Source: Dactylosporangium aurantiacum (GTDB lineage: Bacteria; Actinomycetota; Actinomycetes; Mycobacteriales; Micromonosporaceae). Taken from it: 55,308 nucleotides of DNA. This document shows, in pieces, positions 28,086 to 35,961 of this stretch (the stretch's first letter is position 1; every line of letters begins with the position of its first letter). The notes below the pieces were generated by a model. The model made no database searches and was not told the origin of the DNA. It was given only the letters and a program-made list of their open reading frames with translations. Both the position numbers and the translations under genes were made by a program. The stretch lies in the NCBI RefSeq assembly GCF_000716715.1, contig NZ_JNYJ01000056.1, positions 1 through 55,308 of the forward strand, in the 5' to 3' direction.

Positions 28086-28549
28086 GCCGGCCCCGCCGCG
28101 ATCCTCGGGGTGACCGGCGCGGCCGCCAACCCGGGCAGGCCCGCGGAGCCAGGCACACCCGAAGCGCCGGACGAGCCGGACGACCCAGACGAGCCGGACG
28201 AGCCGGACGACCCAGGTGACCCGGGTGACCCAGGTGTCCCCGCGATCGGGCCGCCGTCGGCCAACCCGGCCCGCAGCTGCGCCACGGCGGTCCGCGCGAG
28301 CACCGCGCCGTCGGAGGTCAGCCGGTAATACCGCCGGGCAGGGCGCCCGGCGGCGACCGGGTCGACGTCCTCCCAGTGCGCCGCCACCCAGCCGGCCCGC
28401 TGCAGGCGCAGCAGGATCGGATACAGCGTGCCGCTCGGGTGCCCGGTGACCCGCATGAGGTCCAGGCCATACCGGTCGGCGGCCGGGTCGGCCAGGAACG
28501 CCGACACCACCTTCGCCACCGCCACCGTCATCCGCACTGATGTCACCAC
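28082..28549 (-). CDS. PadR-family regulator with Gly-Ser-Pro tail
   Basis: A 155-aa PadR protein. The winged-helix core (TVAVAKVVSAFL, YGLDLMRVTGHPSGTLYPIL, GRPARRYYRLT) is followed by an unusual tail of GSP and GSS triplets (about residues 103-135) encoded by a 9-bp satellite at about 28160-28250. GTG 28549 is chosen because TAGAGT lies 7 nt upstream (leaderless geometry); GTG 28537 and ATG 28531 are alternatives. It overlaps the membrane-protein gene by GTGA, so the two form an operon, with PadR probably repressing it. Confidence 0.85.
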
Positions 28550-28557
28550 AGTCGACA

Positions 28558-28591
28558 CTCTACATAGGGCTGAGCCGTTTCTCTACATAGG
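28558..28591. promoter_or_regulatory. Putative PadR operator: repeated CTCTACATAGG
   Basis: CTCTACATAGG occurs identically at 28558-28568 and 28581-28591, 23 bp apart (about two helical turns), directly upstream of the PadR start. The core CTAcaTAG is itself dyad-like. Autoregulation is the likely use. Confidence 0.55.
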
Positions 28592-28648
28592 CCGCCAGGC
28601 GTCAGTCGTACACCGGCAAAAAACACGAAAAAAGAGAAATGTCTGAAA

Positions 28649-28654
28649 TAGGCT
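28649..28654 (+). promoter_or_regulatory. -10 box TAGGCT (leaderless)
   Basis: TAGGCT stands 7 nt before the ATG at 28662 with no ribosome binding site, in an A-rich stretch. Leaderless transcription is likely. Confidence 0.55.
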
Positions 28655-28661
28655 GCTGAGC

Positions 28662-29402
28662 ATGGATCGCAGGGCGTTGCTGGTGGCCGGCGGGGCCTTC
28701 GCCGGGTCGTTGCTCGGGGGGCGGGCCGCGCACGCCGTGGTGCGGTGGCCGATGTTCGAGTGGGAGCGACAGGGCGGTGCCGTCGCGCCCGGTGCCGGTG
28801 TGACGGTGCCGCCGCTGCTGGCGGTGTACGGCGACGGCGAGGCCTACGCCGATGCGGCCGCCCACCGGTACCTGCCGGCGCGCGACGCCGAGGCGCTGCG
28901 GGACCACGCGGTGCGGGTGCTGCGGCTGCGGGGCGGCACCCGCCGGTTGCCGGACCGGGACCCGCCGCGCGACGCCCCATGGGACCGGGTGCGGGTCCGC
29001 ACCGCCGACGGCCACTACCTGACCGCGCACCTCGACGGCTGGGGCGACGGCGACCGGCCCGGCGACTTCCCGCCGCCGCTGCACGAGCTGTACGACCACG
29101 TCCAGGTCCTGCGCGGGACCGTGCGCGCCAGCGGTGAGCCCTGGCACCCGGACGCGCTGCTGCTGGCGGCGGTGCACCTGGACGCCGGGCCCGCCGGGTG
29201 CGGACGCTGGCCGGCCGGCGTGGCGGTCCCGGCGGTCGGCCCGGGCCGGCGGTACGTGGAGACGAGGCCGGCCGGCGCCGCGGCCCGCCGGGTGCGCCGC
29301 GTCCTGCCGAGGTCCGGTGCGGGCGGGTGGCCGTGCTACCGGACCCCGGCGGGGACGTGCATCGCGGCGAACTGGCGCTACAGCCTGCCGCACGAGTGGT
29401 GA
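28662..29402 (+). CDS. Secreted protein of unknown function
   Basis: A 246-aa protein with an N-terminal export signal (MDRRALLVAGGAFAGSLLGG ending at AHA, about residue 24) and no further membrane segment. The mature part is Arg- and Trp-rich with repeated acidic/aromatic stretches (FEWERQ, HLDGWGDGDRPGDF). Three late cysteines lie in GCGRWP and in WPCYRTPAGTCIAANW, so a disulfide is possible outside the cell. I do not recognise a family. It appears monocistronic and leaderless. Confidence 0.7.
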   Translation: MDRRALLVAGGAFAGSLLGGRAAHAVVRWPMFEWERQGGAVAPGAGVTVPPLLAVYGDGEAYADAAAHRYLPARDAEALRDHAVRVLRLRGGTRRLPDRDPPRDAPWDRVRVRTADGHYLTAHLDGWGDGDRPGDFPPPLHELYDHVQVLRGTVRASGEPWHPDALLLAAVHLDAGPAGCGRWPAGVAVPAVGPGRRYVETRPAGAAARRVRRVLPRSGAGGWPCYRTPAGTCIAANWRYSLPHEW

Positions 29403-29420
29403 CCGGGGCGCCGGCCGCGA

Positions 29421-30350
29421 TCAGAAGCGCAGGTCCGCCAGGTACCGGTAGCCGTTGCGGGCCGTGGTCAGCGCGTCGGCCGGGGTGCGCGGCGGGGTGC
29501 CGGCGTCGTCGCGCTCGACGATGTACTCGACCAGGCCGGCCTCCCGCGCGTGCTGGAAGATCCGGCCGAAGTCGATCAGGCCGGCGCCGGGGTCGCTGAA
29601 CGCCGCGGCGGTGTCCATGTCCTTCACGTGGACCTGGCGGATGCGGCCCCGGTGCCGCTGGATGAGGTCGACCGGGTCGGCGGTGCCCCGCCACGCCCAG
29701 AACAGGTCGACCTCCAGGTGCACGAGGTCGGGGTCGGTCTCGGCGGTGAGGATGTCGTAACCGGTGCGCGGCCCGCCGTCCTGCCGGACGAACTCCAGCT
29801 GGTGGTTGTGGTAGCCGAAGTCCAGGCCGGCCCGCTTGGCCAGGGCGCCGGCCCGGTTGAGGTCGCGGGCCAGGGCGTGATACTTGGCGCCGTCGCGGAT
29901 CGGCTGGCCGGTGCTGGCGTCGATGCCGAAGAACGGGTGCACGACGAAGCGGTTGCCGACGATGTTGGCGTCGTCGAGCGCCCGCTGCCACGCCGAGGCG
30001 TCCCACGGCTGCGGGACCGCGACGTGCCCGGAGGTGGCCTTGAGGCCGGCGGCGTCCAGCGCGGCGCGGAACTGGGCGGCGGTGCGGCCGACGAACCCGG
30101 CGTGCTCGACCCGGGTGTACCCGATGGCCCGCAGCTCGGCGAGGCTGGCGGCGAGGTCGAGGCCGAGCTGGTCGCGCAGCGTGTAGAGCTGGACGCTGAT
30201 CCGGTCGAGCGGCACCCGGGAGAGGCGGTGCCCGCCGGCGGCGGTGTCGGGGGCGGCGGCGGCCGGGGTGGCCAGGAGCGGTGCGGCGAGCAGCGGGGCG
30301 GCGGCTGCGGCGCCGAGCAGGTTGCGCCGGCTGACGGGGGAGCTGGGCAT
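29421..30350 (-). CDS. Exported sugar phosphate isomerase/epimerase-like protein
   Basis: A 309-aa xylose-isomerase-like TIM-barrel protein (AP_endonuc_2/IolE-type) with a Tat-like signal (SRRNLLGAAAAAPLLAAP, Ala-rich cleavage region about 30-36). Metal-site residues characteristic of the family appear in FGYHNHQLEF, HLEVDLFW, VHVKDMD and IVERDD. It is expected to act on a sugar or sugar acid outside the cytoplasmic membrane. ATG 30350 has GGAGGGAAG about 10 nt upstream; the frame extends to 30377 without a better signal. Close homologues are often annotated simply as sugar phosphate isomerase. Confidence 0.88.
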   Translation of the reverse strand: MPSSPVSRRNLLGAAAAAPLLAAPLLATPAAAAPDTAAGGHRLSRVPLDRISVQLYTLRDQLGLDLAASLAELRAIGYTRVEHAGFVGRTAAQFRAALDAAGLKATSGHVAVPQPWDASAWQRALDDANIVGNRFVVHPFFGIDASTGQPIRDGAKYHALARDLNRAGALAKRAGLDFGYHNHQLEFVRQDGGPRTGYDILTAETDPDLVHLEVDLFWAWRGTADPVDLIQRHRGRIRQVHVKDMDTAAAFSDPGAGLIDFGRIFQHAREAGLVEYIVERDDAGTPPRTPADALTTARNGYRYLADLRF

Positions 30351-30442
30351 GCGGTGCACTTCCCTCCGGTACGTCACGGACTTTCGTACATCTGAACCTT
30401 TCTATATTTGGATCCGACGCTTGTCACGCCCGGACAGCGAAA

Positions 30443-30465
30443 AGGGCACCCCGGGGGGGTGCCCT
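30443..30465 (-). terminator. Rho-independent terminator for STAS operon
   Basis: On the minus strand AGGGCACCCC pairs with GGGGTGCCCT and is followed by TTTTC. It lies about 17 nt beyond the stop of the STAS gene at 30482. This is the clearest intrinsic terminator in the window. Confidence 0.85.
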
Positions 30466-30481
30466 GCTTGCGCTCGGAGGA

Positions 30482-31171
30482 TCAGGCCGGCGTGGTCTCG
30501 CCGCGCAGGTCGCGCTGGCGCGGCAGGTCCGCGCCGTCGCCGCGCAGCCAGCCGATTGCCGTCGCGCGGTCGGGCAGCACCACGAACAGGTGCAGCAGGC
30601 ACAGGGTGTGCATCATCCGCCGCATGAACGGCGCCAGCCCGACCAGGCAGGTGTGGCCACCGGCCTGCGCGGCGCGGTGGCGGGCGGCGACCAGCAGCCC
30701 CAGCACGGAGGAGTCGAGCGTGTCGACCCGGCTCAGGTCGAGGATCAGGTGGCCGGGGCGGTACCCCGCGGGCGACAGCGCGGCGCGCAGCGCCGGACCG
30801 ACCTCGATGTCGAGGTCTCCGCTGAGGGCCACCACCAGCGCCTCGTCGACGACGGTCGCGCTGACCCGCGGGTCGGTCGGCACCGCCGGGGCGGGCTCGG
30901 CGTCGACCTCGGCCGCGCTCGGCGTCGACGGGGCGTCCCCGGCGAGCCAGCCGACCGGATCGGCGTCGGCGGAGGCCAGGGGCACCCGTGAGCAGCGCCC
31001 GCAGCTGTGCGGTCCGGTCGCGAGGCGGGCACCGGTCCAGCCGTGCCGGCGGAACAGGCTCCAGACGAGGTCCCAGTTGTGCATGGTCGCGCCGAGCCCG
31101 GTCACGCTCTGGCCGCAGGCGTCGCAGATCAAGGTGAAGTCGGTGCCGTCAGATGTCGTCGCCGCGGTCAC
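30482..31171 (-). CDS. STAS-domain protein with N-terminal zinc-ribbon-like motif
   Basis: A 229-aa protein. The C-terminal STAS domain (about 105-200) resembles anti-sigma-factor antagonists; the loop DTLDSSVLGLL keeps the Asp-Ser-Ser phosphorylation site of SpoIIAA/RsbV. The N-terminal ~65 residues carry two CxxC pairs (ICDACGQ and CGRCSR), suggesting a zinc ribbon, which is unusual for this family. GTG 31171 is chosen because AGAGGAG precedes it; the frame extends to 31189. It is transcribed after a second STAS gene and ends at a strong terminator. Role: probable partner-switching with an anti-sigma kinase encoded elsewhere. Confidence 0.85.
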   Translation of the reverse strand: MTAATTSDGTDFTLICDACGQSVTGLGATMHNWDLVWSLFRRHGWTGARLATGPHSCGRCSRVPLASADADPVGWLAGDAPSTPSAAEVDAEPAPAVPTDPRVSATVVDEALVVALSGDLDIEVGPALRAALSPAGYRPGHLILDLSRVDTLDSSVLGLLVAARHRAAQAGGHTCLVGLAPFMRRMMHTLCLLHLFVVLPDRATAIGWLRGDGADLPRQRDLRGETTPA

Positions 31172-31208
31172 GGTCGCCGCTCCTCTCACTGAGCTGAGTC
31201 CGATCAGT

Positions 31209-31553
31209 TCACTGGGTCTTCGCCATCATGTCTTGTCCGTCGGCCTCCGGGACCATTCGTAACACGTGATTTACATGCGCGATTTGCAACGTTCGCCGTA
31301 CACGGGGTGACGGCGCCCGCAATGTGAGTCTTCCTCCCGACGTCCAGACCTGCCGGTGGATGTCCAGGAGCATGCCGATGGCAGTGGCGTCGATAAACGG
31401 GCAGCCGGCCAGATCGATGATCAGCTGTTCGGGATGCAGCGTCAGCGCGTCCTCCAGCAGGGCCCGCACGCGTGGCTCGGATCCGGCGTCCAGCTCCTCG
31501 GTGACCATGATCTCGACGAGCGGCGTTCCAGGGGCGTCGATGCCGGTGCGCAT
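31209..31553 (-). CDS. STAS-domain anti-sigma factor antagonist
   Basis: A 114-aa stand-alone STAS protein. The conserved loop reads GCPFIDATAIGMLLD, so the residue equivalent to the SpoIIAA phosphoserine appears to be Thr, which could still be phosphorylated. It is first in a two-gene operon, 37 nt ahead of the larger STAS gene. It is divergent from the OmpR-type response regulator. The partner kinase is not in the window. Confidence 0.85.
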   Translation of the reverse strand: MRTGIDAPGTPLVEIMVTEELDAGSEPRVRALLEDALTLHPEQLIIDLAGCPFIDATAIGMLLDIHRQVWTSGGRLTLRAPSPRVRRTLQIAHVNHVLRMVPEADGQDMMAKTQ

Positions 31554-31596
31554 GGACCGAGCCTCCGTCGCACATGTGGCGGCCGTTCCGCGGAAC

Positions 31597-31614
31597 TATG
31601 ACAGTTGTATGACA
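31597..31614. promoter_or_regulatory. TATGACA direct repeat, 11-bp period
   Basis: TATGACA occurs at 31597-31603 and 31608-31614. An 11-bp period of heptamers is the usual arrangement of OmpR/PhoP/MtrA-type sites, and it lies 28 bp upstream of an OmpR-type gene and between divergent promoters. Autoregulation, possibly with control of the STAS operon, is inferred. Confidence 0.55.
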
Positions 31615-31641
31615 ACGCGTCCGGCCTGGCATGATGCAGTG

Positions 31642-32316
31642 GTGGCGGGTGTACTGGTCATCGAGGACGACGATCGGATCCGGCTGTCGCTGATGCTCGC
31701 GCTGGAGGACGAGGGCTACACGGTGCGCGGCGTGTCCAGCGCTGAGGACGGCCTCGTGGCGCAGCGGGCGGAGCCCGCCGACACGGTGCTGGTCGATCTG
31801 ATGCTGCCCGGCGTCGACGGCTTCGAGTGCATCCGCCAGCTGCGCCGCGACGACGACGTGCCGATCGTCGTGGTCAGCGCCCGCGACGACACCCACGACA
31901 TCGTCGCGGCCCTGGAGGCCGGTGCCGACGACTACCTGGTGAAGCCGGTGGCGGTGAAGGAGCTGTCGGCGCGCCTGCGCGCGCTGCGCCGGCGGGGGCG
32001 CACCGTGCTGTCGCCGGTGTCGACGCTCGTCTTCGGCGACCTGGAGATCCTGCCCGAGGCCGGCGAGGTGCGGGTCGCCGGCGAGCCGGTGGCGCTGACC
32101 CGCACCGAGTTCCGGCTGCTGTGCGAGCTCGCCGAGCACCCCGGGCTGGTGCTGTCCCGCCAGCAGCTGCTGCAGCGGGTATGGGAGTACGACGTCGGCG
32201 ACGAGCGCCTGGTCGACGTCCACGTGGGACGGTTGCGGCAGAAGATCGAGGACGACTCCCGGGCGCCCCGGCGCCTGGTCACGGTCCGCGGCATGGGTTA
32301 CAAGCTGCAGCGATGA
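31642..32316 (+). CDS. OmpR-family response regulator
   Basis: A 224-aa DNA-binding response regulator: receiver domain (1-115; acidic EDDD cluster, phospho-acceptor in VLVDLMLPGVDG, Thr/Ser in VVVSARDD, Lys in YLVKPV) and a C-terminal winged helix (about 130-224, RTEFRLLCELA ... VDVHVGRLRQKIE). GTG 31642 is chosen as the family start; CATGAT lies 6 nt upstream, so it may be leaderless. The alternative ATG 31609 overlaps the direct repeat. The stop overlaps the kinase start (ATGA), coupling the pair. Confidence 0.92.
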   Translation: MAGVLVIEDDDRIRLSLMLALEDEGYTVRGVSSAEDGLVAQRAEPADTVLVDLMLPGVDGFECIRQLRRDDDVPIVVVSARDDTHDIVAALEAGADDYLVKPVAVKELSARLRALRRRGRTVLSPVSTLVFGDLEILPEAGEVRVAGEPVALTRTEFRLLCELAEHPGLVLSRQQLLQRVWEYDVGDERLVDVHVGRLRQKIEDDSRAPRRLVTVRGMGYKLQR

Positions 32317-33668
32317 AGAAGGCGGGGCTGCGCACACGGGTCGTCGCGGGGTTCGCCGCGGGTGCCCTGGCGCTCTCGGCGTCCATGGCGTTCATCTCGT
32401 ACGAGCTGACCCGCGGCTCGCTGCTCGCCGGCCGGGAGCGGGCCATGATCCGGGCCACCGCCTACGACGCGCGGATCATCACGGCCGGCCTGGACGGTGA
32501 GCGCCCCGACGTCGTGGCCGTGCTCAAGTCCCTGGACACCGGCGGCAACCGGCGCACCCTGCTGCGCCGCGACGGCGGCTGGTACACCCGCAACGCCGAC
32601 CCCGGCGCGGCCGACGCGGTGCCGGCCGGGCTGCAGCGCCTCGTCGAGCAGGGCGGCCAGGGCGCGCAGTGGGTGCGGGTCGACGGCGTGCCGGCCCTCG
32701 TCATCGGGGTGTCGCTGTCGCCCACGACGGCCCTCTACGAGATCGACTACCTGCGCGAGCTGGACCAGACCCTGCGGACCCTCGCCTGGGTGCTGGGTCT
32801 CGTCGCGGCCGCGGTCGCGGCGGCCGGCGCGGGCCTCGGCTGGTACGCCACCCGGTACGTGCTGCGCCCGCTCCGCTCGGTCGCCGACGCCGCGCAGGGG
32901 ATCACCGACGGTGACCTCAGCGCCCGCCTCGACCCGGCGACGGAGCCCGACCTGGCCCGGCTGACCGAGTCGTTCAACGGCATGGTCGACCAGCTGGCCC
33001 GCCGGCACGAGCGGGACCGCCGCTTCGCCGCCGACGTCAGCCACGAGCTGCGCTCCCCGCTGCAGACCCTCGCCGCCTCCGCCAGCGTCCTGCACCGGCG
33101 CCGGGCCCACCTCGACGAGCGGACCGCGCTCGCGGCCGGTCTGGTCGTCGAGGAGATCGGCCGGTTCCAGCAGCTCGTCGACGACCTGCTCGAGCTGGCC
33201 CGCAGCGACCAGCCGGCCCGCCGGGCGCCCGTCGACCCGCACGACCTGGCCCGCCGGGTCGTGGAGGGCCAGGGCCTCGACGCCGGCCTGGTCGAGCCGG
33301 CCGCCGAGGACGGGGTCCGGTGGCTGGTCGACCGGCGGCGCGTCGAGCAGATCCTGGCCAACCTGCTGGACAACGCGGTCCGCCACGGCGGCGGTCCGGT
33401 CGCGGTCCGGCTCACCAGCGTGGGCGGGACCGGCCGGGTCGAGGTCGACGACGAGGGCCCGGGGGTCCGCCCCGACGACCGGCTGGTCATCTTCGACCGG
33501 TTCGTGCGGGGTCGGTCGGCCGGCGCCCGCGGCGGCGGCGACGGCACCGGCCTCGGCCTGTCCCTCGTCGCGCGGCACGCGGCGGCGCACGGCGGCCGGG
33601 TCGTGGTCCTGGACCGCCCCGGCGGCGGGGCCCGCTTCCGGGTCGAGCTGCCCGGGGCCGTCCCGTGA
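32313..33668 (+). CDS. Sensor histidine kinase (MtrB-like layout)
   Basis: A 451-aa membrane kinase: helix 1 (about 8-30), an extracytoplasmic sensor (about 30-145), helix 2 (about 150-175), HAMP, HisKA with FAADVSHELRSPLQTL, and an ATPase domain with the N-box NLLDNAVRHG, VDDEGPGV and GDGTGLGLSLV. All catalytic boxes look intact. Its start overlaps the response regulator's TGA and its stop overlaps the lipoprotein's GTG (GTGA), giving a three-gene operon. The order regulator-kinase-lipoprotein parallels mtrA-mtrB-lpqB, although the lipoprotein is much smaller. Confidence 0.92.
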   Translation: MKKAGLRTRVVAGFAAGALALSASMAFISYELTRGSLLAGRERAMIRATAYDARIITAGLDGERPDVVAVLKSLDTGGNRRTLLRRDGGWYTRNADPGAADAVPAGLQRLVEQGGQGAQWVRVDGVPALVIGVSLSPTTALYEIDYLRELDQTLRTLAWVLGLVAAAVAAAGAGLGWYATRYVLRPLRSVADAAQGITDGDLSARLDPATEPDLARLTESFNGMVDQLARRHERDRRFAADVSHELRSPLQTLAASASVLHRRRAHLDERTALAAGLVVEEIGRFQQLVDDLLELARSDQPARRAPVDPHDLARRVVEGQGLDAGLVEPAAEDGVRWLVDRRRVEQILANLLDNAVRHGGGPVAVRLTSVGGTGRVEVDDEGPGVRPDDRLVIFDRFVRGRSAGARGGGDGTGLGLSLVARHAAAHGGRVVVLDRPGGGARFRVELPGAVP

Positions 33669-34234
33669 GGCGCGCCGCCGTCCTGCTGCTCGCCGGGTCC
33701 GTGCTCGCCGGGCTGGTCGGGCTGGCGGGCTGCGGGGTGCCCGACGAGGACAGCCCGCGGCCGATCGAACCGTCGCTGATCATCGGCAGCCCGCCGGCGC
33801 AGGCCCCCAGCAACCCGGCCGGTGCCGTCGTCGAGCGGCTGTACCTGGTGCGCGACGATCAGCTCGTGGCGGTCGAGCGGCGGGTCGGCTCGACCGCGGA
33901 CGTGGCGGCCCTGCTCGGTGACCTGGTCGCCGGCCCCACCGAGGCGGAGCGCGACGAAGGGCTGTCCAGCGCGCTGACCGGCACCGACCTCATCGCGGGT
34001 GTCCGGCTCGTCGACGGCACGGCGGAGGTGTCGTTCCGGCCGCAGTCGGGTGGGCGTACCGACGACATCCTCGCGATCGGGCAGATCGTGTGCACCCTGG
34101 ACGCCCGCACCGACGTGGACACCGTGCGCTTCCTGCTCGACGGCCAGGTGCTCAAGGTCCCCCGCGCCGACGGCTCGCTCACGGAGCTGCCGCTGACGGT
34201 CGCGGACTACCGGACGCTCATCGCTGAGCGGTGA
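33665..34234 (+). CDS. GerMN-domain lipoprotein
   Basis: A 189-aa lipoprotein. The signal peptide ends in a lipobox (GLAGC, Cys about residue 23), so it should be anchored outside the membrane. The remainder matches a GerMN-type domain (LYLVRDDQLVAVERRV, AALLGDLVAGPTEAE, VDTVRFLLDGQ). GTG start inside the kinase stop. LpqB, the accessory lipoprotein of MtrAB, also carries GerMN, so this one may modulate the adjacent kinase; that is inferred from gene order. Confidence 0.88.
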   Translation: MRRAAVLLLAGSVLAGLVGLAGCGVPDEDSPRPIEPSLIIGSPPAQAPSNPAGAVVERLYLVRDDQLVAVERRVGSTADVAALLGDLVAGPTEAERDEGLSSALTGTDLIAGVRLVDGTAEVSFRPQSGGRTDDILAIGQIVCTLDARTDVDTVRFLLDGQVLKVPRADGSLTELPLTVADYRTLIAER

Positions 34235-34249
34235 GCGTCCGGTCTCACG

Positions 34250-34318
34250 CGCCGGCTCTACCGGCCGGTGGCCGGCTCTACCGGCTCACGGCCGGCCCTC
34301 AGCGGCCGGCGGGCCGGC
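34250..34318. terminator. Repeated hairpin-forming GCCGGCTCTACCGG region
   Basis: GCCGGCTCTACCGG occurs at 34251-34264 and 34271-34284 and can fold with the adjacent CCGGCCGG and GGCCGGC segments. It lies between convergent genes (lipoprotein and response regulator), so a bidirectional terminator is likely. Confidence 0.5.
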
Positions 34319-34341
34319 CCGACGTGCTGGTGGGGCCGGGC

Positions 34342-34788
34342 TCACTCCTCGGTCAGGCGGTCGATCACCAGGTAGTAGCGGTCGATGCCGTTGATCAGCT
34401 TGGCGAGCTGGGCGAAGTCGACGGGCTTGCGGAAGAAGTGCTCGGTGGGCACGCCGAAGTCGCGCAGCATCTGCTCCTCGAGGGGCGAGCTGGTCAGCAC
34501 CACGACGGTGAGATCGGTGAGGCGGGGGTTGTTGAGGATCCGGTCGAGCACCACCCGGCCGTCGACGCCGGGCAGGTTCAGGTCGAGCAGGACGATGTCG
34601 GGCGTCGGCGCCTGCGCGTGCTCGCCGCGCCGCTCGAGGTAGTCGATCGCGGCGAGGCCGTCGCCGATCACCGTCACCTCGTTGCGCAGCCGGTGCTCGC
34701 GGAACTCGTCGAGGGTGAACGCCACGTCGCCGCTGTCGTCCTCGACGAAGAGGATGCGAGCGAGCTCGGGTGGCCCGTCCCCGTTCAT
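34342..34788 (-). CDS. Stand-alone response regulator (Rcp1/CheY-like)
   Basis: A 148-aa single-receiver protein of the Rcp1 type. The acidic pocket reads FVEDDSGDVAFTL, the phospho-acceptor lies in IVLLDLNLPGVDG, and the conserved Thr and Lys appear in VVLTSS and FFRKPVDF. It keeps the extended loop after the third helix typical of phytochrome-partner regulators. No output domain, so it acts by protein interaction. Strong ribosome binding site (GGAGGGAGG). Its promoter region is shared with the divergent MarR gene and contains a palindromic operator. Confidence 0.9.
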   Translation of the reverse strand: MNGDGPPELARILFVEDDSGDVAFTLDEFREHRLRNEVTVIGDGLAAIDYLERRGEHAQAPTPDIVLLDLNLPGVDGRVVLDRILNNPRLTDLTVVVLTSSPLEEQMLRDFGVPTEHFFRKPVDFAQLAKLINGIDRYYLVIDRLTEE

Positions 34789-34801
34789 TGGCCTCCCTCC
34801 A

Positions 34802-34825
34802 GAATGTTGCAGTACTGCAATGTTC
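34802..34825. promoter_or_regulatory. Putative MarR operator TTGCAGTACTGCAA
   Basis: A perfect 14-bp palindrome at 34807-34820, with outer GAA/TTC matches extending it to about 24 bp. It lies between the divergent Rcp1-like and MarR genes, close to the Rcp1-like start. MarR dimers bind palindromes of this size, so control of both genes is likely. Confidence 0.65.
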
Positions 34826-34879
34826 TCGCCACACGATAGTGCACGCCGGCGACGGTATCCACCGTGCAACGATGTCCCG

Positions 34880-35386
34880 ATGACCACCCCGGGGGGAAAC
34901 GAGGCGCTGGTTCGGGCGCTGCTGGCGGTCAGCCGGAGCATGGTGGCGCTCGCGGTGCGCAACCTGGCGGCGATGGAGGCGGACGTGACGCTGCCGCAGT
35001 ACCGGACGCTGGTGCTGCTCGCCACGGCCGGCCCGCAGCGCAGCGCCGGCCTGGCCAAGGAGCTCGACGTGGCGCCGTCGACGCTGACCCGCATGTGCGA
35101 CCGGCTCGAACGCAAGCTGCTGGTGCGGCGCTTCCACCGCGACAACGACCGCCGCTCGACCTGGCTGGCGCTCACCCCCGCCGGCCGCGACCTGGTCGGC
35201 GTGGTGATGCGCGAGCGGCAGCGGGAGCTGTCGGCGCTCGTCCAGCAGGCTGGGCTCGACGCGTCGCAGGAGTGCCTGGACCTGCTCGACCGCATCGTCG
35301 AGGCGTCCGGCGAGCTGCCCGACGGGCTGTGGTGGGACCGCTGGGAGGTCTCGGCGGACCCGGTCGACAGCGTGACGCTGCCCTGA
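34880..35386 (+). CDS. MarR-family regulator
   Basis: A 168-aa MarR protein with the winged-helix core (LPQYRTLVLLATAGPQ, AGLAKELDVAPSTLTRMCDR, the wing FHRDNDRRSTWLALTPAGR) and helices for dimerisation. No ribosome binding site is seen; AACGAT ends 6 nt before the ATG. The stop overlaps the GNAT start by one base (TGATG), so the two are coupled. It probably represses itself and the divergent response regulator through the palindrome at 34807-34820. Confidence 0.9.
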   Translation: MTTPGGNEALVRALLAVSRSMVALAVRNLAAMEADVTLPQYRTLVLLATAGPQRSAGLAKELDVAPSTLTRMCDRLERKLLVRRFHRDNDRRSTWLALTPAGRDLVGVVMRERQRELSALVQQAGLDASQECLDLLDRIVEASGELPDGLWWDRWEVSADPVDSVTLP

Positions 35387-35958
35387 TGCGCGACCCGGTG
35401 CTGCCCGCGGCCACGCTGCACACGCCACGGTTCGTGCTGCGCCCGTTCGTCCCCGCCGACGCCGCGGACGTCCACGCGGTCTGGCAGGACGCCAGGTTCA
35501 TCGACTCCGCGCCGCTGGGCTACGCCTACGCCGGCGCCGACTTCGACACCGCCCTCGCCTGGTGCGGCAGCGGCATCGAGGAGCGCCGCCGCACCGGCAA
35601 GGGCATCGGCTTCGCGGTCGTGCCCCGCGACGGCGGCCGCCTGGTCGGGCACGTCTCGCTGTTCAGCGCCGACTGGACCGCGATGACGGCCGAGATGCAC
35701 TACTGGACGGCGCCCTGGGCGCGCGGCCGCGGCGTCGCGGCGGAGGCGGCCGCGGCGGTGGCCCGGTGGGCGCTGACCGAGCAGGGCTTCGCCCGCATCG
35801 CACTGCAGGCGGCGCCGGGCAACACCGCGTCCCGGCACGTGGCCCAGCGGGCCGGCTTCCAGGCCGAGGGGGTGCTGCGCAACGTCGCGGTCTCCCGCAC
35901 CGGCCGTCACGACCTCGTCATGTACAGCATGATCCCGTCCGACCTCGAGGGACCGTGA
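35386..35958 (+). CDS. GNAT acetyltransferase (RimJ/RimL type)
   Basis: A 190-aa N-acetyltransferase of the RimJ/RimL group that uses acetyl-CoA. It opens with LHTPRFVLRPFVPADAADV. The acetyl-CoA loop is degenerate (WARGRGVAAEAAAAVARWAL, in place of RGxGxA) and is followed by GNTASRHVAQRAGFQAEGV. Substrate unknown. It is translationally coupled to the MarR gene. Confidence 0.88.
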   Translation: MRDPVLPAATLHTPRFVLRPFVPADAADVHAVWQDARFIDSAPLGYAYAGADFDTALAWCGSGIEERRRTGKGIGFAVVPRDGGRLVGHVSLFSADWTAMTAEMHYWTAPWARGRGVAAEAAAAVARWALTEQGFARIALQAAPGNTASRHVAQRAGFQAEGVLRNVAVSRTGRHDLVMYSMIPSDLEGP

Positions 35959-35961
35959 CCG

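Noticed and set aside
28160..28250. Non-coding regulatory repeat within the PadR gene
   Set aside because: The 9-bp unit keeps the reading frame and encodes Gly-Ser-Pro triplets, so it is better described as part of the protein.
34342..35910. 522-codon extended form of the response regulator
   Set aside because: The extra 374 codons are antisense to the MarR and GNAT genes. The ATG at 34788 with GGAGGGAGG is the clear start.
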